Assembly (NCBI GenBank): GCA_032622095.1
Contig: CP136062.1
Location: 151,270,875-151,334,874, forward strand
Direction: 5' to 3'
DNA: 64,000 nucleotides
DNA from: Siphonodentalium dalli
Taxonomy: Eukaryota; Mollusca; Scaphopoda; Gadilida; Siphonodentaliidae
The translations under genes were made by a program, and so were the position numbers. The notes beneath the pieces were generated by a model. It worked only from the letters and a program-made list of their open reading frames with translations, had not been told where the DNA came from and did not search any database. This document shows, piece after piece, positions 35,831 through 48,004 of this stretch (its first letter is position 1; every line of letters starts with the position of its first letter).

Positions 35831-37940
35831 TGATCAGCATTGAATTTATAAAACATTTTTTGTTCAATTAAAACAGCTTCTGAAAAAGGTTAAACTGTTA
35901 TTTGAACTAATTGAGATAATTCCCAGTCATATGAGTGATATCCGTAGAGTTTTATGCAATTTTAGACCAATTTTAGTGAAATTTGAGGTTTTACTACCCC
36001 CCACTGCCCTGATTGGTCTGAGTTATTTGGGGCTGCTTTATTCTTCATTGTAATATGGGGGTATGATGTCATATCATGCAATTAAAAATTTAACTCAACG
36101 TTATGACACAAACAGAGCCTCCTGTCATAGAACAAAGATAATAAGCTATTTGGTGAGTGGATTGTTGTTCGAAATTTAAAAAATATGTTTTAAGTTCTTG
36201 GTACCTAAAGGGAAAAAATTAAATATTAGTTTAAAGTTACTCAATCCAATTAAACACCCTTAAATTACTATTTCTTTGGCTTTAGGGGTAAAAAATATTT
36301 GATTCGAGTCAAGACACCTACTTTACTTGTATTTAAATTCTCGCAGTACTATTTTTCGCGCACCTTCTGAGTTTAAATTAATTTACCACAGGGAAAACAA
36401 GATCGATGATTATGTTAATGAGGTACACACATTACAAAAGGTTGGACACTGAATGGATAACTACCCGTACAGATGTAGGCCTCAATTTAAATTTGGTCAA
36501 CCAATATCAGAAATCGAGTAAGGCACACCCATCAAAGCTCAGAGTGATCAGATATCAATTTTTGAAGTTTGTTATTTCAATTGTCGTGGCCCATAAACAT
36601 GCCGTCAACCGAATGGTCTCAGTCTAAATTGCAGATGAAGATGGATAACTCTAAAACAAGTAGTAATACGGCCAAATTTTGTGAATACTCAAGTGATAAT
36701 ATGGCCATATTTCGTTGAACAAACAATTTTTGGGAAACTTGATACCATAGTTGACAGTGGTTAGCATTATTTTGTTGCAATTAATCGATTCTGATAACTA
36801 AAGCGTATTTTGAAGAAATGTTCTTGTTGTTCTATCTTGATGATATGGGGACCCTCTGATCGGATTGAGTACCTTTGACCCTTCAAATGTATTGAAATTC
36901 ATTGTTATGTCTTCTCTTTATAATTGTTCAGATTCTAAACAATATGTGAAATTTTTGATTTTTCATCAGATAGATCCAAAGAAATTCTTTGTTGAAAATC
37001 TCATGCATTTTGCCTCGATTTATTCAAAATGTGTGTTAAGAGGGCTGGGTACAATAGAAAGTCAGTGGATGTATACACTTAAACCAGCTTCAACAGGAAA
37101 ATTCATCAAACTAATATCTGTACAAATGTACAGCTGCCATGGAAATCATATGACCAAATATGACTATTACAATGAAGACAAAAAAGTCACAAAATGTTTC
37201 GAATTTTGAAATATATATTTACCTTAAAATAGATGTAAGTAGAATATTGAAATTCTAATAAATAAATGTTTTCATTTATCTCACTACCCAGCTGCACTAC
37301 CATCAAAATATCTCCAATTTCCATAGATATGACCAAGTTCACTTATACATCCAATCAAAACTTACTTCTAGACATATTTTCAAAATATTTCAACGCCAAC
37401 TTTCCACCCTCTGACAGAATGAAATCTGCTGCCATTCCTGATGTGGCATACCAATTTAGTGTTGATGTATTGGAATTCTTTTTAAGATGAAAGAAAACAA
37501 TGTCTTCTGCATGGAAACATGTTAATCTGGAATGAAAATAAATAACATTAGAGCAAATTAAAATTAAAATGCATTTTTTAATTATTAATCATTGAGATAT
37601 TTATATTTGTTCGAGTTCAGTCAAAAATTGAGAAAAACTGACAAACTAATGGCATAACATAGGCAAAATAATCAGGATAAATGTGATTTTGGCACTGAAT
37701 TGAAGTATTGTGGCGAAGGCAACTCCCAAAAATTGTTGTAGTTATCAACTCCAACGAAAAAAATCACAGAAAATTCACTGGAAAATTGATGAATGAAGGG
37801 CATATAAGTCAGGCAAAAAAATCCAGACAAACCTGGTTTGCCCACTGATTTGATATTGTGATAAGCCACTTGGTGACAAAAAATTATTAAAATTTGTTCA
37901 TACCAAATGAAATGAAGAATTACTGATTCATGTTCTGTCC
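35831..37940. other. No gene recognised
   Basis: AT-rich stretch. The longest frame is 114 codons at 36865-37209 (+), with no recognisable motif and no clear splice partner. I would not annotate it without transcript evidence. Confidence 0.4.
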
Positions 37941-37946
37941 ATCTCC

Positions 37947-38035
37947 TTAACACGTTGACTGCCACTATGAGTTATCTCATATTTGTTTAAGGCAATTGTA
38001 TCCCAGATACATGATTTCGGCAGTTAGTGTGTTAA
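37947..38035. mobile_element. Tiny TTAA MITE (89 bp including both TTAA)
   Basis: TTAA at 37947-37950 and 38032-38035 encloses inverted ends CACGTTGACTGCC and GGCAGTTAGTGTG. Another inner pair, 'ctatgagttatctcat' and 'tgtatcccagatacat', lies between. It is the shortest complete TTAA element in the window. Confidence 0.7.
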
Positions 38036-38174
38036 CATACTGGCTTAAGACTTGGAAATTCCCAAGTAATAGAGCGTATTCCACTAGTCATCAAATACAT
38101 CCAAATTAATGTGCTGTGATTTAATTATCCTACAGTAGCATCCAACTTCAAATTTGAAGGGAGACTGATGCAAA

Positions 38175-38287
38175 CTAGAAACAATACAAACAAATTTAAA
38201 ATCATGAGACTGAGCCTTAAAAAGTTATGACTAGAAACAATTCAAACAAATTTAAAATCATGAGACTGAGGCTTTAAAAGTTATGAT
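38175..38287 (+). repeat. Tandem duplication, about 56 bp x 2
   Basis: 'ctagaaacaat.caaacaaatttaaaatcatgagactgag' followed by '.ttaaaa.gttatga' appears twice in direct succession with only three or four differences. Confidence 0.9.
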
Positions 38288-38489
38288 CTATGAAAATGTG
38301 TGGCATCATCAAATTTACCGATTTTGGAAAATAATAAAAGAGAATTCACATGTTTGTTGTGTTGTCATCTCTTTTGTCACATCTTTAAATAGAAGCATTG
38401 CCTAATTGTTTATACACTGATATATGTGAACAATCCTGTAATGAATCAGAACTGACATTGACATTCTTTTCTATGTTCGCTGCAGTTGT

Positions 38490-38805
38490 AATTAAAATTA
38501 GACTCTCGAACCAGCTAAGTATATGTATGCCATTACAGAGTCTAAAGGATTTCACTGTGTGTCACATTACCGCTCCTATAAATAACTCTGCATGCAATCC
38601 ATACAGTGCGACATTACACCACACAAATATGTTTACGATTGAAATATATCTCCAACAATAACCTGATTGACTGCATCGCTTTACTGATAAGTGTTGTGAC
38701 TGGCCAACAGTGAAGTTATGCTTGTTGCGGTAATGATAATCCCAGATTTTTTTCCATTAGACTCTGTAAAGCAGAGTTTTTTTGAGAGTCTAATTTTAAT
38801 TAGAA
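38490..38805. repeat. Inverted repeat with short arms around 'gagtcta'
   Basis: 'gtaattaaaattagactctc' at 38488 and 'cattacagagtcta' near 38530 are matched inverted by 'tagactctgtaaag' (38758) and 'gagagtctaattttaattag' (38785). The arms are about 30 bp and the spacer about 220 bp. This may be a small TIR element, but a target duplication was not resolved. Confidence 0.6.
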
Positions 38806-39179
38806 CTGTGTTAGCTGATAAAAGTATTTATAATGTTCCTAGTTCTCAAAGATTACAACTTACCCACTCTATCATTATTTACTTTTGCTTGTTGGGGTTT
38901 TTAGGCCCAGTCTTATGCCAATCTGCCTGAAATAATAAAATCCATTATATTTATATGAGTGTGTGTCATGTTCAAGGGAAATGTACAAGTATCAATGTAC
39001 TATATGTAGCCACATATTTAAATACAATGGTGTTACTCACTCAGCTTTAGGCTAAATAATATAATACCTGTGTTTAAATTTACGTGAGTAAACGCTCAAC
39101 ATTATTTCTGCCATTCTGTTCTATTGGGGGGGAATTCTTCTGCATAAATTGTCAAAATAATGACTGTTGTTCACTATCT

Positions 39180-39411
39180 TTAACCCATCCATGAGTGTAG
39201 CTGCCTGAAATGTTATGAAAACCCTGTGCCAGTACATTCTTTTATATATGCATGTTTCCCATATAATATGTGCATTCTCTAATATATGTGAGGCTCCCTA
39301 AGGGAGACTGGCATATATGACAGAATGCACTGGACTCGCATATATACGGGAATGCACTAACCCAGGATATTTGATGCTGCAACAGCTCAACTCCTGTCAT
39401 GAAAGGGTTAA
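39180..39411. mobile_element. TTAA MITE with hairpin blocks, 232 bp
   Basis: TTAA at 39180-39183 and 39408-39411 encloses CCCATCCATGAGTGTAGCTG on the left and 'ctgtcatgaaaggg' on the right. Two 'gtgcattct.taatatatg..gcatatatgacagaatgcac' hairpin blocks lie inside, related to those at 16.4 and 26.5 kb. Confidence 0.75.
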
Positions 39412-39569
39412 AGCAATGTCTTATTCCAGTCACTACCCTCTAGTCACTTATTTTCGTATTTTTATTTAATAAGTGAAAAATAAGTGTCAATGATACTGTA
39501 GCTCAACTTGGGGATGAGTTCATTTTTTGCTGAGCAATGAAAGGTGTCTTATTGGGTGAAAGTGTGAAA

Positions 39570-39933
39570 ATGGTAGCCCAGTGGTTAGAGTGTCAGACTT
39601 GTAATGGTGATAACGCGCCAGCGTGAGTTTGCACCTGCCGGTGGAATATCGTCTCTGCAACAGTGGCTTGGTCAGATTAAGCGGTGTGTGTACTATATAG
39701 AGCCACACCCTTGGGCAAGTCACTTCAACTGTGCTCGCTTCATCGTACCAAGACGAGAAATAGGGACCTGGTTGTTGGCTAAGTGTAAGCCGCTGCAGTG
39801 AAGCGCCTGTAAAATGGCAGCAGGCATAAGACTCGGCATTACTTTAATAGCAGGGGTAATAATGTGAAGCACTTTGGGCCCATCTGGCATTAGGGATACG
39901 CACTATATAAGCACCATAATTTTTATTATTAAT
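39570..39933 (+). mobile_element. tRNA-derived SINE with LINE-like 3' tail
   Basis: The 5' part holds an RNA polymerase III A-box-like TAGCCCAGTGG, and some 35 bases later a degenerate B-box ('cgtgagtttgcacctgcc'). This is the head of a tRNA-derived SINE. The 3' part, 'gaagcactttgggccc..ggcattagggatacgcactatataagcacc', resembles tails shared between SINEs and L2/CR1-type LINEs, and it ends in 'ataatttttattatta'. The length (about 360 bp) suits such a SINE. It would be transcribed from its internal promoter and mobilised by a partner LINE. That partner is not identified here. Confidence 0.75.
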
Positions 39934-40147
39934 TAATGAACCTGGTTCAAATGGGAAGGGTTAATTTATAAATTTTCTGCATAGTTGAAACAATAGTCAT
40001 GTAGATTTATCTGCTTGTTACCCATTGCGCAGATAATTCATATTGGCTAGACGCCATTATTTTAATTTAATATTGATAGCAATAAGCATGTATCTATGGG
40101 GTGGCTGTGAAGGGTTATTCGGGTAATATAATTTTCAATATCAATTA

Positions 40148-40650
40148 ATGGGAGGCCAAATTCATTTTTAATAATTATTTGCACTTAAGCACAAATATTC
40201 ATGCTTGAGAATAAAAACATTGCACTAAAGCACAAATATTTGAGCTTATTAAAGCACAATAATTTGAGCTTAAGTGCAAATATCTGTGCTTAGTGCAAAT
40301 ATTTCTGCTTAATCTCAAGATTTGTGCTTAATCTCAAAGATTTGTGCTCAAGCTCAAATTTCTACATTTCATTCCCAGTCAATATAGATCTTCCCTAAAA
40401 AAATAAAATAGGCTTCCCCATGTTTGAATTGCCATGTCACATGATATTTTATGGTGGACTCTGCCAATATCAACATGGTGTGTTAGGTAATGTTTTTTAA
40501 ATTCCTTCTTTGCGCTTAAGCACAAATAATTGCACTTAAGCTTATTTGTGGTTAAGCGTAATCATATTATAGGCACTTGAGCACAATTATTTGTGCTTAA
40601 GTACAAATAACTTAGCTTAAGTGCAAATACTTGTGACTTTGGCCTCCCAT
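40148..40650. mobile_element. TA-flanked MITE filled with CTTAAG/CACAAAT palindrome motifs
   Basis: The termini ATGGGAGGCCAAA and TTTGGCCTCCCAT are exact inverted repeats flanked by TA (40146-40147 and 40651-40652). Inside are more than ten variants of 'gcttaagcacaaatattt' / 'aaatatttgtgctta', mostly forming small palindromes on either side of a central unrelated stretch (40380-40500). The layout parallels the TA-flanked element at 4275-8016, with different motifs. Confidence 0.8.
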
Positions 40651-40869
40651 TATATGTGCAAAATACAAAAATATGCCTCGATAAGAAATATGAGGAACAA
40701 CCCATATATAGAATGAGTCAATGGAATCATTGGAAGGGTTAATTTTTTTTTCTATAAAGATCAATAGAAATATACAAGACACTACCTTAAAAAAAACGAT
40801 TAATAACATTGTGGAAGAAATTTGCCCATTTGGAAATAATTTGCCACTGAAATTAATTATTACATTTTA

Positions 40870-40903
40870 AAATGTTTTTTTTGTGGGTGGGGGGGGGGGG
40901 GGG
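40870..40903 (+). repeat. G homopolymer run
   Basis: After a T run and 'gtgggtg' there are about 15 consecutive G. Similar runs occur at 8409-8432, 9460-9477, 14603-14621 and 61437-61446. Confidence 0.9.
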
Positions 40904-40904
40904 G

Positions 40905-41785
40905 TAATAAAATTGTTAGGGGAGGTCTGAATCAAGGGCAGGTGGTTGGCGAAAAATGCCACCATTGCTTTTGGGGTAGGGCTAAAGAGGGCTGGTTTCA
41001 AAGATTGCAGAATAGCTAGGTCAAAGAAACCAGCTTTGACATACAAAGAAATACTTGATCGGTACCTTTAATTTAAACCAACTCTAGCTTACTCCACCAA
41101 CCGGCCCTGGAGCCCATGCAAATGAATACTAGTAACTAGATAGCACATGTGTACACAGTTCTTGTTGAAACCATACTAGTACTCATAAAGCTGCATGATA
41201 CTGAGTCTGGAGATTACAATAGGGTGTTTTTCTATTATCACCAGCAAGCATTATGTCAGTGTCAGCTAATCACAACATTTATCAATAAAGCGATGCAGGA
41301 TCATGCAGCCACTCAGACGATTGTCAGAATTTGTATGCAGTGGTAGATTTGCCACATAGCTAAATATAGCGCTATAACAAATGTCACATTAATAATTTTA
41401 CACAAAATTAGAGATTGTGACACCCAACTAAACTCTAAAAGCATATGTGAAGAGTACATAATTGACCAATAATACCTAGCAAAGTGAATAGAAGTACGTA
41501 TTTCCAAGAAATTCAACAGTTAACACCAATTTTAAGTGGCCAATATACAGGAGATATCTGTCATTTCTAAGATATTTTGTGCGCTGTGGCATCATACTAC
41601 GCCAGCTGCATGCAGATGTTAACTATAGCAACACAGCTATTTTCTTACTCTTTATCACACAGCTATACGAGTATGGTTTCAACTAGAACTGATGTGTACA
41701 GGAAACCATGCCGGTAATAAGCATAAACTAGATTTAACTGAAATGCTCAATATCATCAACGAGAGGCCGATCACGATCGGTAGAT
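40905..41785. other. No gene recognised
   Basis: Anonymous sequence with frames below 70 codons. 'gtaccatactagtact..' at 41170 has a mirrored partner near 41660 ('acgagtatggtttcaac'), with the surrounding 'agcacatgtgtaca' / 'tgtgtacagg' also mirrored. An inverted element between about 41140 and 41705 is therefore possible but diverged. Confidence 0.35.
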
Positions 41786-41786
41786 G

Positions 41787-42024
41787 TTAACCCATCCCTT
41801 GGCGATAGTAAATTACTATGATCAGAATCATAAATGAGAGTTTTGGTGTTGAATTATAGAGTATACTGTTATGTACTATTATAGACAAATAAATGTACAT
41901 AACACAAATTATTGGAATTTATGGGTCACTAGCATTTATATAAGAGAATGCACTGGTACAACTAAACCACCACAGCCTTGTGTTAAATGTGAAAGGTGGC
42001 CTGGACATGGAATGCTTGGGTTAA
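41787..42024. mobile_element. TTAA MITE, 238 bp, partly deleted
   Basis: TTAA at 41787-41790 and 42021-42024 encloses CCCATCCCTTGGCG and 'gaatgcttggg'. Only half of a hairpin block remains ('tataagagaatgcactgg' at 41940). It appears to be a deletion derivative of the hairpin-bearing TTAA elements. Confidence 0.6.
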
Positions 42025-43330
42025 GAGAGTCCAATTTAAGTTTACAATAATAATGTATCAAATTATACCAACAATATAGTATACAGATAAGCCACCTGAC
42101 TGCTGGCACATTAATATCAATTATATAGCAGAGCTGTCAACAAATCACAAGAATTGCTTATGTTGAACACTGACTTCTCTATTAAACCAATAACAATTAT
42201 AATGACCCCAGATCATCTGAAGATATCACTCTACAGCACAGATGTCCAAGTCTACCATGTGATGTTTATTGTTGAATCTTTATTTTAAATTAGATACCAT
42301 AGCATTCTTTATCAGATTATTTGCACATCAATTGGCATAAGAGACATCAGAAAATAGTATAGCCTTATCAATAGCTAAGTAGTCCAAAGGCATGGGATGG
42401 AATTGATGAATTGGGTTTAAAGTCGCTCCAAACAAATTTACCAGTACATAACACAAGATTATGGACTGATTTAAACCAAATTTGGTGTGGTGACTCGGGG
42501 TACCCTTGGCAGAGTTATAATGGTGTTAGTTTTTCAAATTTTGTTACTTTAAATTTTTATTTTTAATTATTCAAACAAAAAATATTTTATTATATATTAT
42601 TTTTATTTATTTATTCATATTCATTTTTTTTGTTAAATTGAGCAAGGAAAAAATTGAGCTGAGAAACTCACAAACAAAATTGGGTTGCGATCAGATAAAA
42701 AATATTTGAGTTATCGCACCATGCGTAAAGTGTCTACGGACAGACAGACAACTGGACAGACGCACGACGAGTGGTCAATCCGGAAAACGACACTATGTTT
42801 ACCATACTATGGTATGGGTAAACATAAAAATTGCTTAATATTACTTCTAAACATAAAAATTGCTTAATATTACTTCTAAACTGGGGTAGATCAACTGCCT
42901 GAAATGCATGCTCAGGGGTGTTTTTCAAGGATAAAAAAAAAAAAAAAAATTCCGGGGGAGGCCCCCCGTACCCCCACCTATGAGAGGCCTCCCATACCCT
43001 CCAGCAAGCCTACCGGCAGTTGTTTTTGTTTAAAATCTAATACCACCGCCCGAAAAATTTTTTTTTTTTTTTTTTTTGTGTAAAAAATCCATTTTAGTGT
43101 ATGTAATTGGTTTTGGACAAAAATTGACATCACATTGAACAAATCTGCAACCCCCCAACCCCTGTGGGCACATCCCTGCGAGAATAGGACATAGGTGATT
43201 TATTTGGATGGCTGCCGACCAACTCAGATAGGCATTAAAACCACACCCCATGTTCAATTGAGGAAAAACATCTGTGCCCCACTTTTATTAGAGCACACAA
43301 TAAACATATAAATCAAGGATGTGATGTGGT
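42025..43330. other. No gene recognised; A and T homopolymers with mirrored flanks at 42943-43080
   Basis: A run of about 17 A (42932-42950) followed by 'ttccgggggagg' is mirrored by 'gcccgaaaaa' and about 20 T near 43050-43077. A 33-bp tandem duplication, 'aacataaaaattgcttaatattacttcta', lies at 42806-42880. No gene is visible. Confidence 0.5.
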
Positions 43331-43334
43331 GTGT

Positions 43335-44640
43335 CTAAAACGAAAGTGTCAACGACACTGTAGCTCAACTTTGGGAAGAAGTTAACTTTGTGTGATGAGC
43401 AATGAATGGAAAGATTTAGAATTGAATTTTGAAATCCAAGATGGCCGCTGGCAGCCATGTTTTTGTCCGAATGACCCCAAAATGACTCGTTCCCATCTAC
43501 ATTCCAATTTCAACAGCCATGACAAATTTCATGATGATCAGACTAAAGGTATGACCTGTAGCCTGTGCTAAAGGATTTAGTCATACAAAGAGTAAAATCC
43601 AAAATGGATGCTGGCGGCCATGTTTTTTTGCCGAATGACACCCAAAATGACTCGTTCCCATCTACATGTCATTGTTAACATTCACGACACATTTTATGAT
43701 GATCCGACCAAAGGTACGACCTGTAGGCCGTGCCAAAGAATTTAGTCATGCAAAGAGTAAATCTAAGATGGCTGCCGGCGGCCATGTTTTTTGGCCGAAT
43801 AACCCCAAAATTACTCGTTCACATCTACATGTGTCAATGTTAACATTCCTGACAAATTTCACGATGATAAGACCAAAGGTACGACCTGTAGCCCGTGCTA
43901 ATGGATTGAATTTTGAAATCCAAGATGGCCGCTGGCAGCCATGTTGTTTGTCCGAATGATCCCAAAATGACTCGTTCCCATCTACATTCCAATTTCAACA
44001 GCCATGACAAATTTCATGATGATCAGACTAAAAGTACGACCTGTAGCCAGTGCTAAAGGATTTAGTTATACAAAGAGTAAAATCCAAAATGGCTGCTGGC
44101 GGCCATGTTTTTTTTTGCCGAATGACCCCAAAATGACTCGTTCCCATCTACATGTCATTGTTAACAAACATAAACATGAAAATATTTATGATGATCTGAC
44201 CAAAGGTACGACCTGTAGGCCGTGCCAAAGAATTTAGTCATGAGTAAAATCTAAGATGGCTGCCGGTGGCCATGTTTTTTGGCCGAACAACCCCAAAATT
44301 ACTCGTTCCCATCTACATTTCAATATTAACATCCGTGACAAATTTCATGATGATCAGATGAATAGTACGACCTGTAGCCCGTACTAATGGATTGAATATT
44401 GAAATCCAAGATGACCACTGGCGGCCATGTTTTTTTCCCGAATGAACCCAAAATGACTCGTTCCCATCTACATGTCAATGTCAACAGCTATGAGAAATTT
44501 CACAATGACCCGACCAAAGGTACGACCTGTAGCCCGTGCTAAAGGAAATTGTTGATGCATCACACACGCACACACACACAGACGACGGACGACAAAGCCA
44601 TGGCAATAGCTCAAACTTTACAAAGTAAAGTTGAGCTAAA
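43335..44640 (+). repeat. Tandem array with ~163-bp unit and ~485-bp higher-order period
   Basis: Seven units, each starting 'aaatcc/taa(g/a)atgg', begin at 43432, 43595, 43759, 43916, 44080, 44247 and 44402. Each carries 'ccgaatgaccccaaaatgac', 'tcgttcccatctacat', 'gacaaatttcatgatgatc' and 'ggtacgacctgtag'. Units one and four, two and five, and three and six are more alike than neighbours, giving a three-unit higher-order period of 484-488 bp. The array starts after 'gtgtcaacgacactgtagctcaact' and closes with a (CA)n stretch and 'gacgacggacgac', then 'aaagtaaagttgagcta', which mirrors the start. It may therefore be a unit inside one larger element. A similar start is seen alone at 39478. Conserved frames are a by-product of the repeat. 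Confidence 0.85.
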
Positions 44641-44657
44641 AAGAAGAGATAAATCTA

Positions 44658-45595
44658 GTGGCCTCCGGTCAACCTCAACCAAATCAAAACCGTCGCTTGA
44701 TTTCTGACAAAGTGTTGCCTTTTGTCGACACGGCGATGGTGATTATGTGTGAAAACTTACTACGGCGGTCGATGTCGGTCATAACGGTTTAATAACTCTC
44801 TTATGCAATGCGGAACACCTTGAAAAATACATTAAATACAATATTTATCACCGAAGATGGAACATCTTAATCATTCCTGGAAGTATCTATATGATGCTGC
44901 TAAAACGCTGTTTGGTTGGTGTGTTAAAACAGGTAAAAAGGGGAACATCTCTAGCCAGAGTTTAACTGAGCGAGTACCACTCACTGCTTGAGCTGACTCT
45001 CTCCAAAAATATGGAAACGCATACTGATACATGTATGTCTAATTGCGAAAATACAAATAACAATGATATGTTTAGTAAGTTTTCACACATTATATATTTT
45101 CCCGCCAAAATAGATTGAATAGTTCTGACTCGCTGACGACCAGGACTTCATGTTTAAAATACCGGTACTTCAGAAATGATATATTATAAGTCTCATTTTC
45201 ATTTCAGTTGTCCCTATGTTGTGTGGATGTGCCATACATTTTCAATATGCCGCACAATATCTGTATATACCGTTATGAATATTTACCAGTATCACTCACA
45301 AACCGCTAGTGGTATGTAATTCTAAATGCTTGATATAGGTACACCGTTCTAATGCCCCCTACCGGTTTAGCATCGAAAAGAAATAAACGAGTGTTTGAGA
45401 TGAATTTGATCTTTATTTTATAAGTTAGTTTATGAATGTATTCGCAGAAAATAGTCCCAACAATATTTACTGACATCGACCACCGTAGAAAGTTTTCACA
45501 CAAAATCAGAATTGCCGTGTCGACAAAAGGCAACACTTTGTCAGAAAACAAGTGACGGTTTTGAATTGGTTGAGGCGGCCGCAGAATATGGTAGC
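44658..45595. mobile_element. Inverted-repeat element with ~130-bp arms
   Basis: The left arm (44658-44785) contains 'caaaaccgtcgctt', 'gacaaagtgttgccttttgtcgacac' and 'cgatgtcggtc'. The right arm (about 45462-45595) is its complement, with 'gtgtcgacaaaaggcaacactttgtc' nearly unchanged. The interior has no recognised coding region. The 112-codon minus frame at 45306-45644 overlaps the arm and is probably spurious. Confidence 0.75.
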
Positions 45596-45659
45596 CTAAT
45601 TTTGATGAGCAAATTAGCGCTTCTAGTTTATTATTGAAAAACATCCGGTTTGAGAGTAT

Positions 45660-46900
45660 AATATATAGCTGAATACAGCTAGGTAGTAGGTTAGCTGAAT
45701 ACAGCTATTGTAGTGTAATTGTAGCTGTATTCTGAGAATTCTCACATTTGCCAGACCTGATCAGTCATCAATTCATGACCAAACTTATTACCGGAATGTG
45801 TATACTGTATTGACCACGTTAAGCAAATGTGGCAGTCAAGCTTTAATCTTCCCCGTAGTGGACCGCGTTTCGATCAATCAAACGCAACATTTCAATGCAA
45901 CGAAGATCATTCCTGGCAGTCCGCTTTCCAGTGGGCGCAGCCATCTTTGTCCGGGAACAAACAAATATACCGTACTTCAATAACTTCGTACCGCAAAGCG
46001 ACAAAGCCAAGAGGTTGTTACCATGTACACTCAATTTCAAAGATATTGTTTTGAACCATAATTGAACCAATATTGTATTGTCCTGAGTACTATAATACTT
46101 TCAACAACTATTTTACAAAAAGTAGGCTACTAAATATTGGTTGTATTGTCGTTGTATGGCCTACATATGATATATACATATATATTATATGTACCTGTAG
46201 GCCTACCTATAGGCCTACCTGTAAGCGAACTGATTTTGTATGTGAGCTGTGTGTGCAGATAGCTTAACTCAAGGGAACATATTAATTAATACGCGCTAAT
46301 GATTATATACATATAGCACATGATATAGACAAAATTACCTGACTGTAACAACATTTAACCTGGCTGTTAATGGCAGTGAGATGGTTGAATAGACAATACA
46401 CGTTATGTTGCATTCGAGTTTGTTTTTCATTACCCACGGTAAAAGTAATGTATTATGTTAATATATCATTAATTATAGCTTCAACTCAATTCTCAAAACG
46501 TCAAAAAAATAGTATTATATCATGATATGTACACAGTCCTATTTGTCAAATATATATAGGCCTATATATCTTATCATGCAGGCAATCCGTCAGTATATAT
46601 ATAGAGAGATTTTGTTTCCCAGGGCCACTGGTAACGTATGCATGATCGACGTTAACTTATTGCTCTATAGTGCTCAACGATAACTCATTAACTGAGTCTG
46701 TCTCCATTATTAAATCTGATAGTGCAACATAATACAATGATGATAGTTCATACAATTATTTAGCGTTATTTGTTAAATATGTGCATGATAATTTGTGATT
46801 TGCGTAAAAGAAAGTATTGTTCCAGAAATTACCAGAATGTTCCGTTTCGCGTATATCCTGTTTTCTTCGTTTTGTACGTGTCCGTTACACATCATGGTGC
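45660..46900. other. No gene recognised
   Basis: Contains a tandem 'agctgaatacagctaggtagtaggtt' duplication at 45668-45708 and 'aggcctacctataggcctacctg' at 46199-46223. Open frames below 80 codons overlap on both strands near 45800-46070 and show no motif. Confidence 0.4.
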
Positions 46901-46907
46901 CAAGAGT

Positions 46908-47015
46908 GCTCAATGAAGGCAGGATCACATATCAAAATGAGATGATACGGTGATCCCCTTTTCATGGGATCACCATATCCTTTCATTTTGATATGTGATC
47001 CTGCCTTCATTGAGC
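46908..47015. repeat. Near-perfect hairpin, ~48-bp arms
   Basis: 'gctcaatgaaggcaggatcacatatcaaaatgaga..ggtgatccc' is mirrored by 'gggatcacc..tttcattttgatatgtgatcctgccttcattgagc'. The loop is 'cttttcat'. It lies just outside the larger inverted repeat starting at 47163. Confidence 0.9.
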
Positions 47016-47636
47016 CCCGAGTGACCCCTGAGACGAGGATCACGTATTATATGACGCCAGATCCTCCGGAGGATTAGATAGTGTTTTATATCTACACCCG
47101 TGCGCATGGCCTGACAGCAGCCACGGGGCCATCGGCTATCCTTGTGGAACCCTCTTGTCAAACTCCAGGCAGAGTTATCTCCCATCGCTCCGCTGAGATA
47201 CCACTGCCATAATGACATTAATTGGTAAGGAATTCTTACGTGTTTTTAGTTCTTATGTTTTAGGATTAAAATTGTCGATGTCTGGCTCAGTTCATATTGA
47301 TTGTTCTTATCAATACCGAAAGAATTACCATTATTGCAAACTTAAAAAAAAATTGGTGGTCAAAACAAGATAATAGGTGACGAAATAGTAGTAAATACAG
47401 TTCCGCGACGATATATAAAAATAGATTTATCGTCTGCAAAGTACACTCATTGTGGCAGTGATATATCGCAGCGATAGCGTAGAGGGCGCTGTATGGAGTT
47501 TGCCATCTTGTGTCGCCACTACTCTAGAAACCACAAACTAGGTCACATACTCCCGTCCAGCGGCACAAGACGAATCCACAATCCCGTGGCTTGCTATGGT
47601 TACCCACACGACTAGACATGGAAAAATATTTAATCG

Positions 47637-48004
47637 GGGTTCACGATTATATAGCGATTGATATTCAATCGGAGTAAAATGTACCACGCGAGGTTGGGAT
47701 TATTTTTCGAAATGAGTATCGTGAGTTAATCGGAAGGGTGATAACTCTATATAGAACGTATTTTGACGAAATAACTGAGATTTATATGGAAGAATTTACA
47801 ACATCACCAGTGATCAACTTTGGTCGTACGTATATAATTCAAATTATCGTTTTGGATGGGTGGGGTTGAGTGGGGTTAGGGTACGTTCTTTAAAGCACTT
47901 CTTCAAACATCTACCGTTATTTCGTCAACACAATGTCACAATCCTAACCTCGCATGACACGTGTTACTGCGATTGAATATCAATCGCTATCTAATCGTGA
48001 ACCC
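47637..48004. mobile_element. MITE with ~80-bp terminal inverted repeats
   Basis: GGGTTCACGATTATATAGCG and the adjacent 'attgatattcaatcg..cacgcgaggttgggatt' are mirrored by 'aatcctaacctcgc..cgattgaatatcaatcgctat' and 'taatcgtgaaccc'. The 370-bp element has no open frame of note. Target duplication is unclear. Confidence 0.8.

Noticed and set aside
36865-37209. 114-codon open frame as a gene
   Set aside because: No motif, no clear start or splice support; in AT-rich DNA of this length a frame of this size can occur by chance.
39565-39645. Functional tRNA gene
   Set aside because: The A-box is good but the B-box and the cloverleaf are degenerate and the sequence continues into a SINE body with a LINE-like tail.
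45306-45644. 112-codon minus-strand open frame as a gene
   Set aside because: It overlaps the right arm of an inverted-repeat element and contains no recognised motif.
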